Below the pieces are notes generated by a model. It was not told the origin of the DNA. It saw only the letters and a list, made by a program, of their open reading frames with translations, and did no database searches. Made by a program: the position numbers and the translations under genes. A stretch of 64,000 nucleotides of DNA, taken from positions 1,364,001 to 1,428,000 of the forward strand of contig NZ_CP010899.1 in assembly GCF_001274875.1 (NCBI RefSeq), given 5' to 3'. This DNA comes from Spiroplasma kunkelii CR2-3x. Lineage in GTDB: Bacteria > Bacillota_I > Bacilli_A > Mycoplasmatales > Mycoplasmataceae. Numbering within the stretch: position 1 is the stretch's first letter; every line of letters starts with the position of its first letter. Of the stretch, positions 46,905-55,609 are shown piece by piece.

Positions 46905-47160
46905 GTTAAAATTGTCGTTAACCTTGCTTAGTTTAAGAAAATAACAGCAAAACCAACTGAATAAAACTCTCCTACTTGGAATGTCGTTAAACCAAGCAAG
47001 CGAGGATAAACAATACAGGGGGCACCGTACCGCTACGACATAATGCAGGCAATTCTTTTAGGCAATATAAAAGAGTTATTGTGGTTTGGGGATAAATCTT
47101 TAACCTGCAATGGTTAAAGAGTAAGTGTTCCACAATAAAAAAATTTAGAAATCTTACTAT
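46905..47160 (+). ncRNA. Candidate structured RNA or element origin, GC-rich, multiple hairpins
   Basis: No frame runs through this segment. Its GC content is visibly higher than its surroundings, with blocks such as GGGGGCACCGTACCGCTACG (47029-47048). Stems found by eye: 46923-46936 with 46987-47000 (14 pairs, one mismatch); CGTA-ccgc-TACG at 47036-47047; 47051-47060 with 47068-47077 (10 pairs, one G-U); 47076-47084 with 47130-47138 (TTATTGTGG/CCACAATAA) enclosing 47097-47105 with 47112-47120 (TCTTTAACC/GGTTAAAGA). The last outer stem is followed by A7-T3 and, 30 bases on, the Shine-Dalgarno of the first gene. It could be a leader, a free RNA or an oriT/replication origin. No known RNA family was recognised. 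Confidence 0.5.
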
Positions 47161-47181
47161 ATTTATAAGGAGGATTTGAAA

Positions 47182-47484
47182 GTGTCTTTAAAAGAACTCT
47201 GTTGAAAAGAGTTAAAAATTAAATTAGCAAATAAAGCAATATCGATTAATAAATGTCAGTGTTATATCAATGAGTACTTTACAAAATTAACCAAAAACAA
47301 AAAAGGTGGCTGATATTATAAAAAGTATGCTCGGCATTGCTTAGCAAGATTAGAATTTATTAATAAACAAAAAATAAGTTATAATCTTTGATTTTTGACT
47401 TTACAATGCCAAAATAACCATCAAGTTGTTAAAAAATTAATTTTTAAAAAAAATAAATGATGAATTATTAATATCAAAAATTAG
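47182..47484 (+). CDS. Element protein, 100 aa, basic
   Basis: GTG start at 47182 after a strong AAGGAGG. Basic, with the Trp-containing GGWYYKKYARHCLARLEFIN in the middle and K-N-K-W-W-I-I-N near the end; several Trp come from TGA. Soluble and DNA-binding-like in charge. No known domain recognised. As the first gene of the element behind a structured leader it could be a regulator; inference. Confidence 0.6.
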
Positions 47485-47498
47485 AAAGGAAAAATTAT

Positions 47499-47651
47499 AT
47501 GGTTGAAAATAATATCAAAAATACAATTAGCAATTTAATTAACGAAATTAAAACAACAACAGAAAATAATTTAAGTAATTTAGAACAAATTATGGAAGCT
47601 TTAATTGACAAAGTTAATAATATTGAAAATATTTTAAATCAAATACGATAA
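47499..47651 (+). CDS. Small coiled-coil protein, 50 aa
   Basis: ATG 47499 after AAAGGA, 14 bases past the previous stop. The sequence (NTISNLINEIKTTTENNLSN) has a heptad pattern of I/L with Asn/Glu and is likely one long helix that oligomerises. Followed by a strong terminator, so it ends the first transcription unit of the element with the 100-aa gene. Confidence 0.55.
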   Translation: MVENNIKNTISNLINEIKTTTENNLSNLEQIMEALIDKVNNIENILNQIR

Positions 47652-47655
47652 AAAA

Positions 47656-47693
47656 AATAAACCAACTATTTATTAAAATTAGTTGGTTTATTA
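47656..47693 (+). terminator. Rho-independent terminator
   Basis: AATAAACCAACTA ... TAGTTGGTTTATT, 13-base arms, 5 bases after the stop codon of the coiled-coil gene. Confidence 0.85.
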
Positions 47694-47731
47694 TTTCTGA
47701 TAAATAAAAAAAAGAAAGGAGATGAAAAAAT

Positions 47732-47848
47732 ATGTCTAAAAATACTATTATTAAATGTAGTAAATGTGGAATATTAAAAAAGTATCATAAAGTTAATCAT
47801 CGTGATGGAAATAAATGAATTGAAGATTTTTATTATACTGATTATTAA
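47732..47848 (+). CDS. Mini zinc-ribbon protein, 38 aa
   Basis: ATG 47732 after AAAGGAGATG. M-S-K-N-T-I-I-K-C-S-K-C-G-I-L-K-K contains one CxxCG knuckle followed by YHKVNHRDGNKW, giving a possible Cys2His2-type zinc site. Very small; kept because of its good ribosome-binding site and motif. Function unknown. Confidence 0.5.
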
Positions 47849-47907
47849 AACTTTTATTTTTTTAAAAAAACCATAAAAAATTAGAATTATTGAGGAAGAT
47901 AAATAAT

Positions 47908-48123
47908 ATGAAAACAATACAAGATATGATTGCGGACTTAACAGGTGTTACTGTTGAGCAAGAAGACATATATTTATATTTAGAAAATGAAAAATTAAAT
48001 TTATATGATGCTAATTTACCTTTTGCTAATTTAGGGCATGCTGATTTAACGAATGCTTGTTTAGAAGGTGCTAAAATTACAAAAAAACAATTAGACCAAT
48101 TAATTATTGAGGAGGATGAATAA
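47908..48123 (+). CDS. Mini pentapeptide-repeat protein, 71 aa
   Basis: ATG 47908 after GAGGAAG. Residues 35-59 read as five consecutive A(D/N)LxX-type pentapeptides (YDANL PFANL GHADL TNACL EGAKI), enough for about one turn of a quadrilateral beta-helix. The N-terminal half is acidic and the end is IIEEDE. Larger pentapeptide proteins mimic DNA (for example gyrase protection); one turn is too short to assert this. The stop overlaps the next start. Confidence 0.6.
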   Translation: MKTIQDMIADLTGVTVEQEDIYLYLENEKLNLYDANLPFANLGHADLTNACLEGAKITKKQLDQLIIEEDE

Positions 48124-48485
48124 TGACAAAAACAGTTAAAGAAATAGAACAAATACAAGATATTATAGATTTTATTTGTTCTAAGCATCAAACAAATGTA
48201 GATGATAAATTAATTAAATTATATGAAATTAGAAATAAAATGTTATATTACGAAAAAGAACTTACTGAAAAAGATAAAGAAATTAAAAAATTAGAAGAAC
48301 AGTGGGAAAGTATTGTATGTAATAATTATAAATTACAACAACAACAATTATATAAAGAAGATTTTAAGAAAATGGCAAATACCAGTTTTAGTTCCAAAGG
48401 TCATACAAGTTTCACAACTTGAGAATTAAAAGATAATTCATTATATGACAAATTACCTAATAAGGAGGATAAAACATGTATTTAG
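48123..48485 (+). CDS. Coiled-coil hypothetical protein, 120 aa
   Basis: ATG overlaps the previous stop (TAATG, 48121-48125). Charged helical sequence KDKEIKKLEEQWESIVCNNY suggests a coiled coil near residues 45-75. A TGA at 48420-48422 is Trp and the gene continues to TAG 48483-48485. Coupled to the pentapeptide gene and overlapping the next gene by 10 bases, so the three form one unit. Confidence 0.55.
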
Positions 48486-48814
48486 TTATAAAAGATTCAG
48501 ATAATATAAAAGATCATTATAAAATAACGGATTTAATTTCAAAAAATATCGATCATGAAGAAAAAGAAAACTTTTGATATAAATTTGGTTTAGAACAATA
48601 TTGAACAGGGTACTGCTGATCAAGTGGAATGATAGATAATATAAAAGATATTGATAAATATTTAGCCAAAAAATTTAAAGAATTTCAAGAAAAACCATGA
48701 AATGAAATTATAGAAAATTATGTTGAAGATAAATTTGGTTATACAGTGGCAAAAAATTTATCTGATATTAATTGAGAAAAAAAGTCAGACAAAAATATAG
48801 AACCAGTTCGTTAA
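48476..48814 (+). CDS. Hypothetical protein rich in Trp, 112 aa
   Basis: ATG 48476 after AAGGAGG. Acidic/basic mixed, with NFWYKFGLEQYWTGYCWSSG in the middle; five Trp come from TGA. No membrane segment. A terminator-like inverted repeat (AACCA ... TGGTT plus T run) covers 48800-48830. Unknown function. Confidence 0.55.
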
Positions 48815-48904
48815 TAATTGGTTTTTCGTTTTATTTATTTTTAACCTACTACTGAATATTAATTTTAGGAAAAATAAAATTAAAAGCAAAAAAAAAAAAG
48901 CGAG

Positions 48905-49060
48905 GTGATTATCATAAAAAAAGATTATTCAAAACCAAAAGCAAGATTTAATGGGAATATAATTATTGACTGTATTAGATGTTAACAAGAATTCACCATT
49001 TCAAATTTAGAATGATTAACGCTTAATAAATTTTATAAATGTCAAAAATGTAAAAAATAA
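48905..49060 (+). pseudogene. Zinc-ribbon mini-gene with an internal stop
   Basis: The frame encodes KKDYSKPKARFNGNIIIDCI then R-C and an in-frame TAA (48983-48985), then continues Q-E-F-T-I-S-N-L-E-W...C-Q-K-C-K-K to TAA 49058-49060. The two CxxC pairs would make a zinc ribbon if the stop were a sense codon. No good start codon follows the GAGGTG site. Most likely a dead copy. Confidence 0.45.
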
Positions 49061-49075
49061 AGGGGGTAGTTAAAT

Positions 49076-49543
49076 GTGATAAAAAAAATTTATTTAAACC
49101 AAAATTTAATTTCACAAGAAATAAATAATAAAACGCATATTTTAATAAACAAACAAAAAGATTGCGTTGTTTGAGATAAAAATGGTTTAGGTTTATCAAG
49201 TTATAAAAATTATTTTAGTTTAGAAATTGATGAAAATGAAAATTATGTAGTTCGTAGTATCAATAATAAAAATGGTAATATTTTGGGAAAAAATTTAATT
49301 TTATCTTTTGCTAAATTAAAACAAGAAAACAAAAAACAGTTTAATTCGCAAAACAAAAATGATGATAATAATGATTTACTAAATAAATATAATAGTAATT
49401 ATGAAAATACTAAAATTCATCAAAGAAAATTAACATTAGAAGAATTAAAACAATTACTAAAAGATTTAGAAAATATTGAAAATAATAATTATTGAGATAA
49501 TGGTTTTTATTTAGGATACAACAAATATGAAAAAATTACTTAG
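49076..49543 (+). CDS. Hypothetical protein, 155 aa
   Basis: GTG 49076 after AGGGGG. The N-terminal half looks like small beta-structure (CVVWDKNGLGLSSYKNYFSL, then ENYVVRSINNKNGNILGKNL); the C-terminal half is charged and helical (HQRKLTLEELKQLLKDLENI). Ends inside the next gene, overlapping it by 17 bases. Not recognised. Confidence 0.55.
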
Positions 49544-50057
49544 TTTATTAGCGATATTTTCATTATCGTTTACAAACACAGTGAATTTGATTAGTTGTGA
49601 TAATATTGCAAATAACAAACCAAAATTGCCACCATCAAAAACAAAATTACCAATAGTAAAAGATGTTTTTTACTATGAAAAATTAAAACAAGAAATTACA
49701 GCAGAAATTAAAGAATATGATGAAGTAATTAAAGAAATTGAAAATAGTAAAAATGATTATGAAAATGAAGAAGAATATCAAACAGAACTAAAACAAACAC
49801 AAGCAGAAAAATTTATCAAAATATCAGAACTAAATAATTGTGAATATCAAATTTTACTATGTCAAAAAGAAAATAAGTTTACAGAAAAAAAACAACAAGC
49901 AATTAAGTTGTTAGAAAAACAAATAAATAACTTAAATAGTGCTTTAAATTTACTAAGTGAAATTAAAAATAGTGATTTTAATCAGAAAGATTTAGAAAAA
50001 AATAAAACAAAGATTAAAAATACAAAAATTATTTTGGATGAAGTTAAAAGAAATTAA
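49527..50057 (+). CDS. Lipoprotein with helical exterior domain, 176 aa
   Basis: Signal peptide MKKLLSLLAIFSLSFTNTVN with lipobox NLISC at residues 20-24. The mature part is a charged, helical coiled coil (Glu/Lys-rich, residues 50-170). The signal peptide and the following DNIANNK are nearly identical to those of the metalloprotease lipoprotein at 57438, showing exchange or duplication of export signals within the element. Function on the cell surface unknown. Confidence 0.75.
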   Translation: MKKLLSLLAIFSLSFTNTVNLISCDNIANNKPKLPPSKTKLPIVKDVFYYEKLKQEITAEIKEYDEVIKEIENSKNDYENEEEYQTELKQTQAEKFIKISELNNCEYQILLCQKENKFTEKKQQAIKLLEKQINNLNSALNLLSEIKNSDFNQKDLEKNKTKIKNTKIILDEVKRN

Positions 50058-50074
50058 GAAGGTAATGATTTAAT

Positions 50075-50323
50075 GTGAAAAAATTTTTTAAAGAAATTAA
50101 TTTATTAAAATTAATTATTAGTTTTTTAATAATTATAACATGTTGTTTAATGACTACATTTTTAATTTTATGTAGGGAATGAATAAATGATAGTAAATGT
50201 TTTTGGGTTTATATTGTTGTTTTTGCAATTAACATTATCATTAGTAGTTTGTTTATAATTACGGTTTTTGGTGAAATTTTAGAATTTATTAAAATAAAAA
50301 AGAAAAAATGAGCAAATAAATAA
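50075..50323 (+). CDS. Small two-helix membrane protein, 82 aa (paralogue A)
   Basis: GTG 50075. VKKFFKEINLLKLIISFLII starts a first membrane helix (12-38) and a second lies at 50-72. Basic end. Shares its first 12 residues and the T-T-F-L-I-L-C-R-x-W-I-N segment with the 85-aa protein at 50851. The two flank a convergent minus-strand membrane gene. Function unknown. Confidence 0.55.
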
Positions 50324-50345
50324 AAATTAAAATGATATAAATAAG

Positions 50346-50768
50346 CTAAATAACTATTTTATTTTCTAAATAAATAATAATAATTTTATTTATTTTTTTA
50401 TATAAAGAGTGATTTTTGTAATTAATATTATAATTTTTATATTTATTTATAATTTTATTTTTTAATTCGATATACATATCTAGATGTTTAATGGTTATTA
50501 TTTGACCCTTAATCAAGATTCATATTTTATCAATAATTAATAAACCAAATCTACTTTTTATTATAAATCAACTGGCAACTGAAAATCAAGAAATCATAAG
50601 TGGAATAATATATTCAGACAAATTTTTAAAATTAAGAAAAGTAAATAATTTTAAAATAGAAAATAAACCAATTATTCCAATTAAACCAAATGATAACAAA
50701 AAAATTAATAAAAAAAATATAAAAATTAAAAAAGCATATCAAAAATAATCTCATATTTTATTTTTCAT
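50346..50768 (-). CDS. Membrane protein on the opposite strand of the element, 140 aa
   Basis: Minus strand: AAGGTAG then ATG 50766-50768, one frame of 141 codons with six TGA-Trp codons, to TAG 50346-50348. Because of the TGAs it is invisible with the standard code. Two or three hydrophobic segments (about residues 12-40 and 60-85), then a basic Lys/Asn/Tyr-rich tail with NYKNHSLYKKINKIIIIYLE. It is the only minus-strand gene seen in the element. Unknown; could be an immunity or exclusion protein, which is inference. Confidence 0.55.
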
Positions 50769-50850
50769 TTTTACTACCTTATATCAATTATTTTAAATAA
50801 AAAACTAATTAAATTATATATAAATTTTAAAAGAAAAGGATGAATTTAAT

Positions 50851-51108
50851 GTGAAAAAATTTTTTAAAGAAATTAATTTATTAAAATTAATGGGTATTGT
50901 TCTTGGGGTTATAGAGTTCGGTTTAATGACAACATTTTTAATTTTATGTAGAGGATGAATAAATAATAGTGCAGTTCTTTATGTTTATTTTGTGATTTGT
51001 ATTTTTAACATTGTAATTAGTGGCGGAATTATATATATGATTGGTTTGTTAATTTGAGAACTAATTGAAAATAAAAAAGAAAACAAAAATAATGTAAATA
51101 ATAATTAA
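50851..51108 (+). CDS. Small two-helix membrane protein, 85 aa (paralogue B)
   Basis: GTG 50851 after AAAAGGATGAATTTAAT. Identical to paralogue A over the first 12 residues, then similar (LMTTFLILCRGWINNSAVLY); two membrane helices and an Asn/Lys-rich end. The pair suggests a duplication with the minus-strand gene between. Confidence 0.55.
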
Positions 51109-51116
51109 AATAACAC

Positions 51117-51142
51117 AAAACAAGATAATTAATATCTTGTTT
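51117..51142 (+). terminator. Terminator before the methyltransferase region
   Basis: ACAAGATA-atta-TATCTTGTTTTT, with a T run on the plus strand, just after the 85-aa gene. Confidence 0.8.
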
Positions 51143-51160
51143 TTAGAAAGAGGTGCAGCA

Positions 51161-51310
51161 ATGATTAATTGTCCGTTTTGTAAATATATTCATAATATTT
51201 ATAATGAAAACAATATCCATATATTATTTTTTTGTTCTTATAGATATCCCAATCCATGAATCATTTTAGATAAAAGAAAAATTAGAAGAATGATGGTTTA
51301 TTATGCTTAA
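51161..51310 (+). CDS. Small Cys-containing protein, 49 aa, leading into the methyltransferase
   Basis: ATG 51161 after AAAGAGGTG. Begins M-I-N-C-P-F-C-K and has a third Cys in ILFFCSYRYPNP; possible zinc knuckle. Its stop codon overlaps the start of the methyltransferase gene by 8 bases, so the two are coupled. Confidence 0.5.
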
Positions 51311-52559
51311 AGTAATTGAATTATTTGCTGGGATTGGAAGTCAAAGAAAAGCATTAGAAAAGATTGAAATTAACCACAAAATAATTGCTTTTTGTGATAA
51401 CGATAAATACGCAGAAAAATCATATCGAGCGATTTTTAATGATTATGAAACCCCTAATTTAGGTGATATTACTAAACTAGAAACTTTACCGTATGCTGAT
51501 TTAATAACTTGATCATTTCCATGTCAAGATATTTCAAGTGCTAATAATAACGGTCAAGGATTAAAAGGTAAACGAAGTGGTTTAGCTTATAAAGTTGTTG
51601 ATTTAATAAAAACAATGACAATAAAACCCCAATATCTTTTAATGGAAAATGTACCAAATTTATTAAGTAAAAAGTTTTTTGTTGGATTTCAAAATCTACA
51701 AAATCAACTTAATAAATTAGGATATGATAATAAATATTTTACAATGAATGCCAAGGATTATGGAATTCCCCAAAACAGAAAACGATTATTTATGATTTCA
51801 ACATTAAAGCAAGATTTTAAATTTAAATATCCACAACCTTGTAATTTAAAATTTTGAGTAAAAGATATTTTAGAAAACAATGTCAATGAAAAATATTTTA
51901 TTCGGCAAGAATCAATGAAAAAAGCAGTTGAGAACAATAAACTTAAAATTATCCAACAATGTGCTTATACAATTACAACAAAACAAATGCGATGAGGAAA
52001 CGCAGGAATTATTGCAATTCCAAATTATATAAAAAAAATTAATGATTGAAAATTAATGATTAATCTGAGAAATTATAATCAAATTAATATTTTTAATGAC
52101 ATAACAAAAAATAATCTTATTCCAACCATTACAACAGCACACGGAAGACCACCACAAATTGCATTGCCAATTAAGGATTATGGTAATTTTATTGTTTTAC
52201 CACGAGCAAAAGATGGTTTGCTAATTAATGGATCATATAATCGGTTTTGAAAAACAGAAAATAATTATATAGGAACAATCGCAGCAAGTAATGTCAATAA
52301 AATTATGATTGATAATAAAAAACAACAACAAGATAGTAGTAAAATACTATCTTTTTTAATTGATGAAAAAGAATATTTTTTACGAGTATTAACTCCACGA
52401 GAATGTTGATTATTAATGGGATTTAGTAATAAAGACTTTGATAAAGCAAGTAAAGTTGTTTCAGAAACCCAACTTTATAAGCAAGCTGGTAATAGCATTG
52501 TTATTGATGTGTTAGAAAAAATGTTTATAGCAATGTTTCAAATAGAAAGAAAAAATTAA
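51303..52559 (+). CDS. DNA (cytosine-5) methyltransferase
   Basis: 418 residues. Motif I FAGIGSQRKALEK near residue 8 (AdoMet binding), catalytic Pro-Cys-Gln at 73-75 (SFPCQDIS), Glu-Asn-Val at 115-117, and the QNRKRLFMI motif VIII near 160. The variable target-recognition region spans about 200-340, then AGNSIVIDVLEKMF (motif X). No restriction endonuclease gene is next to it, so it is probably solitary and may protect the element from host restriction. The target site cannot be read from the sequence; motifs VIII and the ending resemble the CpG enzyme M.SssI but the recognition region does not. Confidence 0.92.
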
Positions 52560-52561
52560 AG

Positions 52562-52834
52562 ATGCAAAATAAAAGAAATGTTTGGTGAAAATGACTTTTA
52601 TATCCTTTAACAATTATTACTGGAATTTTGTTGCTAGTAATTTCCCCTATTTTATTTTTAATTACCCTTGGAATTGATTGTGATTTTATGCTTGGTGATT
52701 TATTATTGCATTTATTTTGTTTACCTTCCGAAAGGAAGGAAAAAAAATGACTAAGAAAAGCAATATTAAAAATTACTTTAATAATCATCAACAATACTAT
52801 CAAAAAAAGAAAAATATTTTTTATTGACAAATAA
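52562..52834 (+). CDS. Small membrane protein, 90 aa
   Basis: ATG 52562 two bases after the methyltransferase stop. One hydrophobic segment (about residues 13-40, PLTIITGILLLVISPILFLI), a second near 48-58 and a basic C-terminal part. The 3' third overlaps the next small gene in a different frame; if the TGA at 52748-52750 were a stop the protein would be 62 residues, but TGA is Trp here. Likely a conjugation-associated membrane protein. Confidence 0.5.
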
Positions 52835-52866
52835 ACAAAATTAACAAAAACAAATTTTTAAAATAA
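52747..52866 (+). CDS. Small basic protein, 39 aa
   Basis: ATG 52747 after the strong AAGGAAGG. M-T-K-K-S-N-I-K-N-Y-F-N-N-H... is very Lys/Asn-rich with one Trp (TGA). It overlaps the preceding frame by 88 bases, so only one of the two may be translated through this stretch. Confidence 0.4.
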
Positions 52867-52883
52867 CAAAGGAGGGTGAAAAT

Positions 52884-53174
52884 ATGAAATCAAACAACAC
52901 AGCAGATTTTAGCGGAATAATGGATGTTGTTATATTATGAAGTAATGTTGTTTTAGGAGTATTTATGGGTTTAGCAGTTATTTTTGCAATTTGAAAATTA
53001 ATTATTATTTTAATTTCAATAATGCGAAATGCTGATAATCCTGAAGCGAGAGGAAATGATTTAAGTGCTTTAAAATGACCGATCATAGCAATTATTATAA
53101 TTTTGGTTGTGATTGCTGTTATGAATGTTATTTTACAAGTTATTAAAACATATAATCCTAGTATTGGAACATAG
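52884..53174 (+). CDS. Pilin-like conjugal transfer protein (VirB2/TrbC-like)
   Basis: 96 residues with a short N-terminal segment, a first helix (about 15-45), a conserved-looking loop MRNADNPEARGNDLSALKWP and a second helix (about 65-88). This two-helix layout with a polar loop, directly before a VirB6-like gene, matches the mollicute ICE pilin-like family (Mbov_0395 by memory). Shine-Dalgarno AAAGGAGGG. It would polymerise or line the transfer channel. Confidence 0.7.
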
Positions 53175-53204
53175 TTGATAAAAAATGAAAGGAAGTGAAA
53201 AATT

Positions 53205-54827
53205 ATGATAGTTAATGCACTGTATAAACTAATATGATCAATTTTTGTAAAAGGGCCATTGCAATTAATCGCATCATTTAACACCGTCTTAAATTATTTA
53301 ACAGGTGGTGTGGTTGGTGATTTAATGTTTGGATCAAAACAAGAATTTAGTTTTCAAAATATCCCAATGGCATTCTGATATTTTGTCATTACGGCTTTGT
53401 GTTTATTTTCCTTAATATTTACAATTACAATAATTAAAATTTTGTTTCAAGATGCCACCGAGACAAAAACAAAATTTATTGTTGCTTTACAAAATGGTAG
53501 TAAAGCGTTTGTTTTTATCTTTTTAATTCCAATCTTTTTCTTTTTGGCTAATTTTGCAATCGCTAACATTGCCAAAATGATTACATCAGGATTTGGTGGT
53601 GAAAACGGAAATATTGCAAACTATCTATACAATATCGGAAACGCAAATTGAGATGGTAGTGGTGATAATATACCAAGCAATTATTCCTATCCTGACAATA
53701 TTGGTGATTTTAATATGATTGCCGAAGTTTTTGGAGTGTGATTTATGCTGTTTGCAATGTTTATGATTGGAATTGCTTTGGTACAAAAAATAATCGAATT
53801 GTTTTTCTTATTTATTATTTCGCCATGAGTAATGATTATTATGACAGTTGATAATGGTAAAGGAGCATTTATTTGAAAAGATATGGTAATTGCAAAATTT
53901 CTAGCATCAACCGCTACTTTAACAGGATATTTTATTTTTATGACGACAATTCAAACAATTTTAAGCACTAATTTAGCAGGATTAGGCATTGAGGGAATTG
54001 GAAAATCATTGTTTGTAATTCTAATGATGTGTGGTGGTGGTTTAGCTGTAATGGCGTTTTCAGATGTTGTTGCCAATCTGATTGGCGAAGCAGCTGGTGT
54101 TCGGGAAGGTATGAGTTCAATGAAATCAACTGTTGCTGGTGGAATGATGGCAATGGGTGCTGGAAAAATAGCAGGGAAAGCATTTGGATTTGCCAAAAGC
54201 AAAAGAGCCAAACAAGCATTAATGAATGGCGGAGCAATGAACGAAAAAACAATGAACGCGATGGGTTCTGGTGGTGATTGAGGGGATAATGAAACAGCAA
54301 GCAGTCAATCTCGCCAAGAAAAACCCCTTGACTTTCGCCATTTCTGACACGCCACTGAGGGAATGAGTTCAAGAGCTGGGATTGTTGGTTTAGCAGGCTT
54401 TGGACTTGGGGTCACAACTCTTGCCACAAGTAAACTAGTTGGTGCAGCTCGCGGAGGTGGAGCAAAAGGATTTTTCCGCCAAATTGGAAATGGGATTGCA
54501 ACACCATTTAAAGCAATTGGTAAAAGATTTAACCCACAATTGGCTAGCAAAGGAAATCAAGAAAACAAAAGAAATACAAAAGATTTAAGTGATTGAAAAA
54601 CTAAGTCTTTAAACAAAAAACTAGGGAAAGTTGAAAGAAAATTTACTAGCAAAAATAGTTTTTCATATTTTAAACCAACAACCAAAAAGGAAATGAAGCA
54701 CAACAAAAAAATTGGAAAACAAGGTAATATAGTTGAAGTTATTGAAAAACACAATAATAAATCTGACGCTAGAAAAGAAAAATGAGATGAAAAAGCTGCT
54801 AAAAAAGCAGAAAAGAAAAAGGCATAA
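53205..54827 (+). CDS. VirB6/TrbL-like conjugal transfer membrane protein
   Basis: 540 residues. Five or more membrane helices in residues 1-310, including a stretch with KIIELFFLFIISPWVMIIMT, followed by a Gly/Ala/Met-rich soluble region (GEAAGVREGMSSMKSTVAGG) and a basic C-terminal tail. This is the layout of VirB6/TrbL/TraG-N channel proteins and of the Mbov_0396 ICE family. Several Trp are TGA. The coding strand is locally less AT-rich than its neighbours. The stop is TAA 54825-54827. Confidence 0.78.
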
Positions 54828-54839
54828 GTTAAAAAACAC

Positions 54840-54867
54840 ATGACAAAAACTAAAAATACGGTATAAT
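54840..54867 (+). promoter_or_regulatory. Promoter within the conjugative element
   Basis: ATGACA (54840-54845), 16 bases, TATAAT (54862-54867), about 25 bases upstream of the next gene's Shine-Dalgarno AAAGGAG. Confidence 0.6.
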
Positions 54868-54892
54868 GTAAGTAAAAAAGGAGTAATAAATT

Positions 54893-55546
54893 ATGGGATT
54901 ATGACGATTATTAGGCGGCGAAGTCAACTGAGAACGAGTTGCCAAAATGCAAAATAAAGAACATTTAAAAGAAATTCATAGTTCAATTATTGATGCACTC
55001 GGGGGGGGAACTAATAATATCCCTCTAAGCATTGATAGATTAAACGACGATGACAAAAATAATGTCATGTGAGTGCTAGAAAAGTTTGGTCGTAGTGTTC
55101 CAACAACTACTAAATATCCATGATTAAAACCAGTTGACGGTATTGGAAATTTACATTCCAGAAGATTTGAATATAATCAAATAAGATGAAATCAAGCATG
55201 AGAATGATACGACGAATATAAAAAAGGAACAATTCCATTTCTCGAATATCGCATTCAAATCCGCGAAAAAGAATTAGAAGAAATGGAAGAAAATTTAAAA
55301 CATTTTAAAGCTAAAATTAATAAATTTGGTAAAAATCGTACTCAAATTAAACTAATTAAATCTTATGAAGAAAAAATTCCTTTAAGAAAGGCAGAAATTG
55401 CTAAATTAAAAAGTGAATTGGAATCATTAAAAGCAAAAGAAATACAAACACAACCCGACTTATCACTTGAAAATGAAAATTTACGCTTAAAAAAAGAAAT
55501 TCTAGAAATGGAACTAAAATTAAAAGAAGCAAATAAACAAAGATAA
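54893..55546 (+). CDS. Coiled-coil element protein, 217 aa
   Basis: Starts MGLWRLLGGEVNWERVAKMQ; the first 110 residues are a folded domain rich in Trp (mostly TGA), the last 100 a long coiled coil (REKELEEMEENLKHFKAKIN onward). No membrane segment. Preceded by its own promoter and by the VirB6-like gene. Likely a cytoplasmic partner in DNA transfer or replication; not recognised. Confidence 0.6.
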
Positions 55547-55609
55547 AATGTATTTTTTATTTTTATGGTAAGATTATTTTAATTTAAAAAATAGATAGGA
55601 ATGAGAAAT

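Noticed and set aside
47029-47050. T-box-like GGCACCGTACCGC motif
   Set aside because: The T-box consensus (GGGUGGNACCGCG) is not matched, no specifier loop is recognisable, and no aminoacyl-tRNA synthetase gene follows.
47862-48191. Minus-strand frame over the pentapeptide gene
   Set aside because: Shadow of two coupled plus-strand genes with good ribosome-binding sites.
52525-53284. Hydrophobic minus-strand frames opposite the pilin-like and VirB6-like genes
   Set aside because: Antisense of membrane-helix codons tends to look hydrophobic; the plus-strand genes have strong Shine-Dalgarno sites and logical order.
54029-54277. Trp/Cys/Ser-rich frame within the VirB6-like gene
   Set aside because: Alternative frame of a continuous 541-codon gene; composition implausible for a protein.
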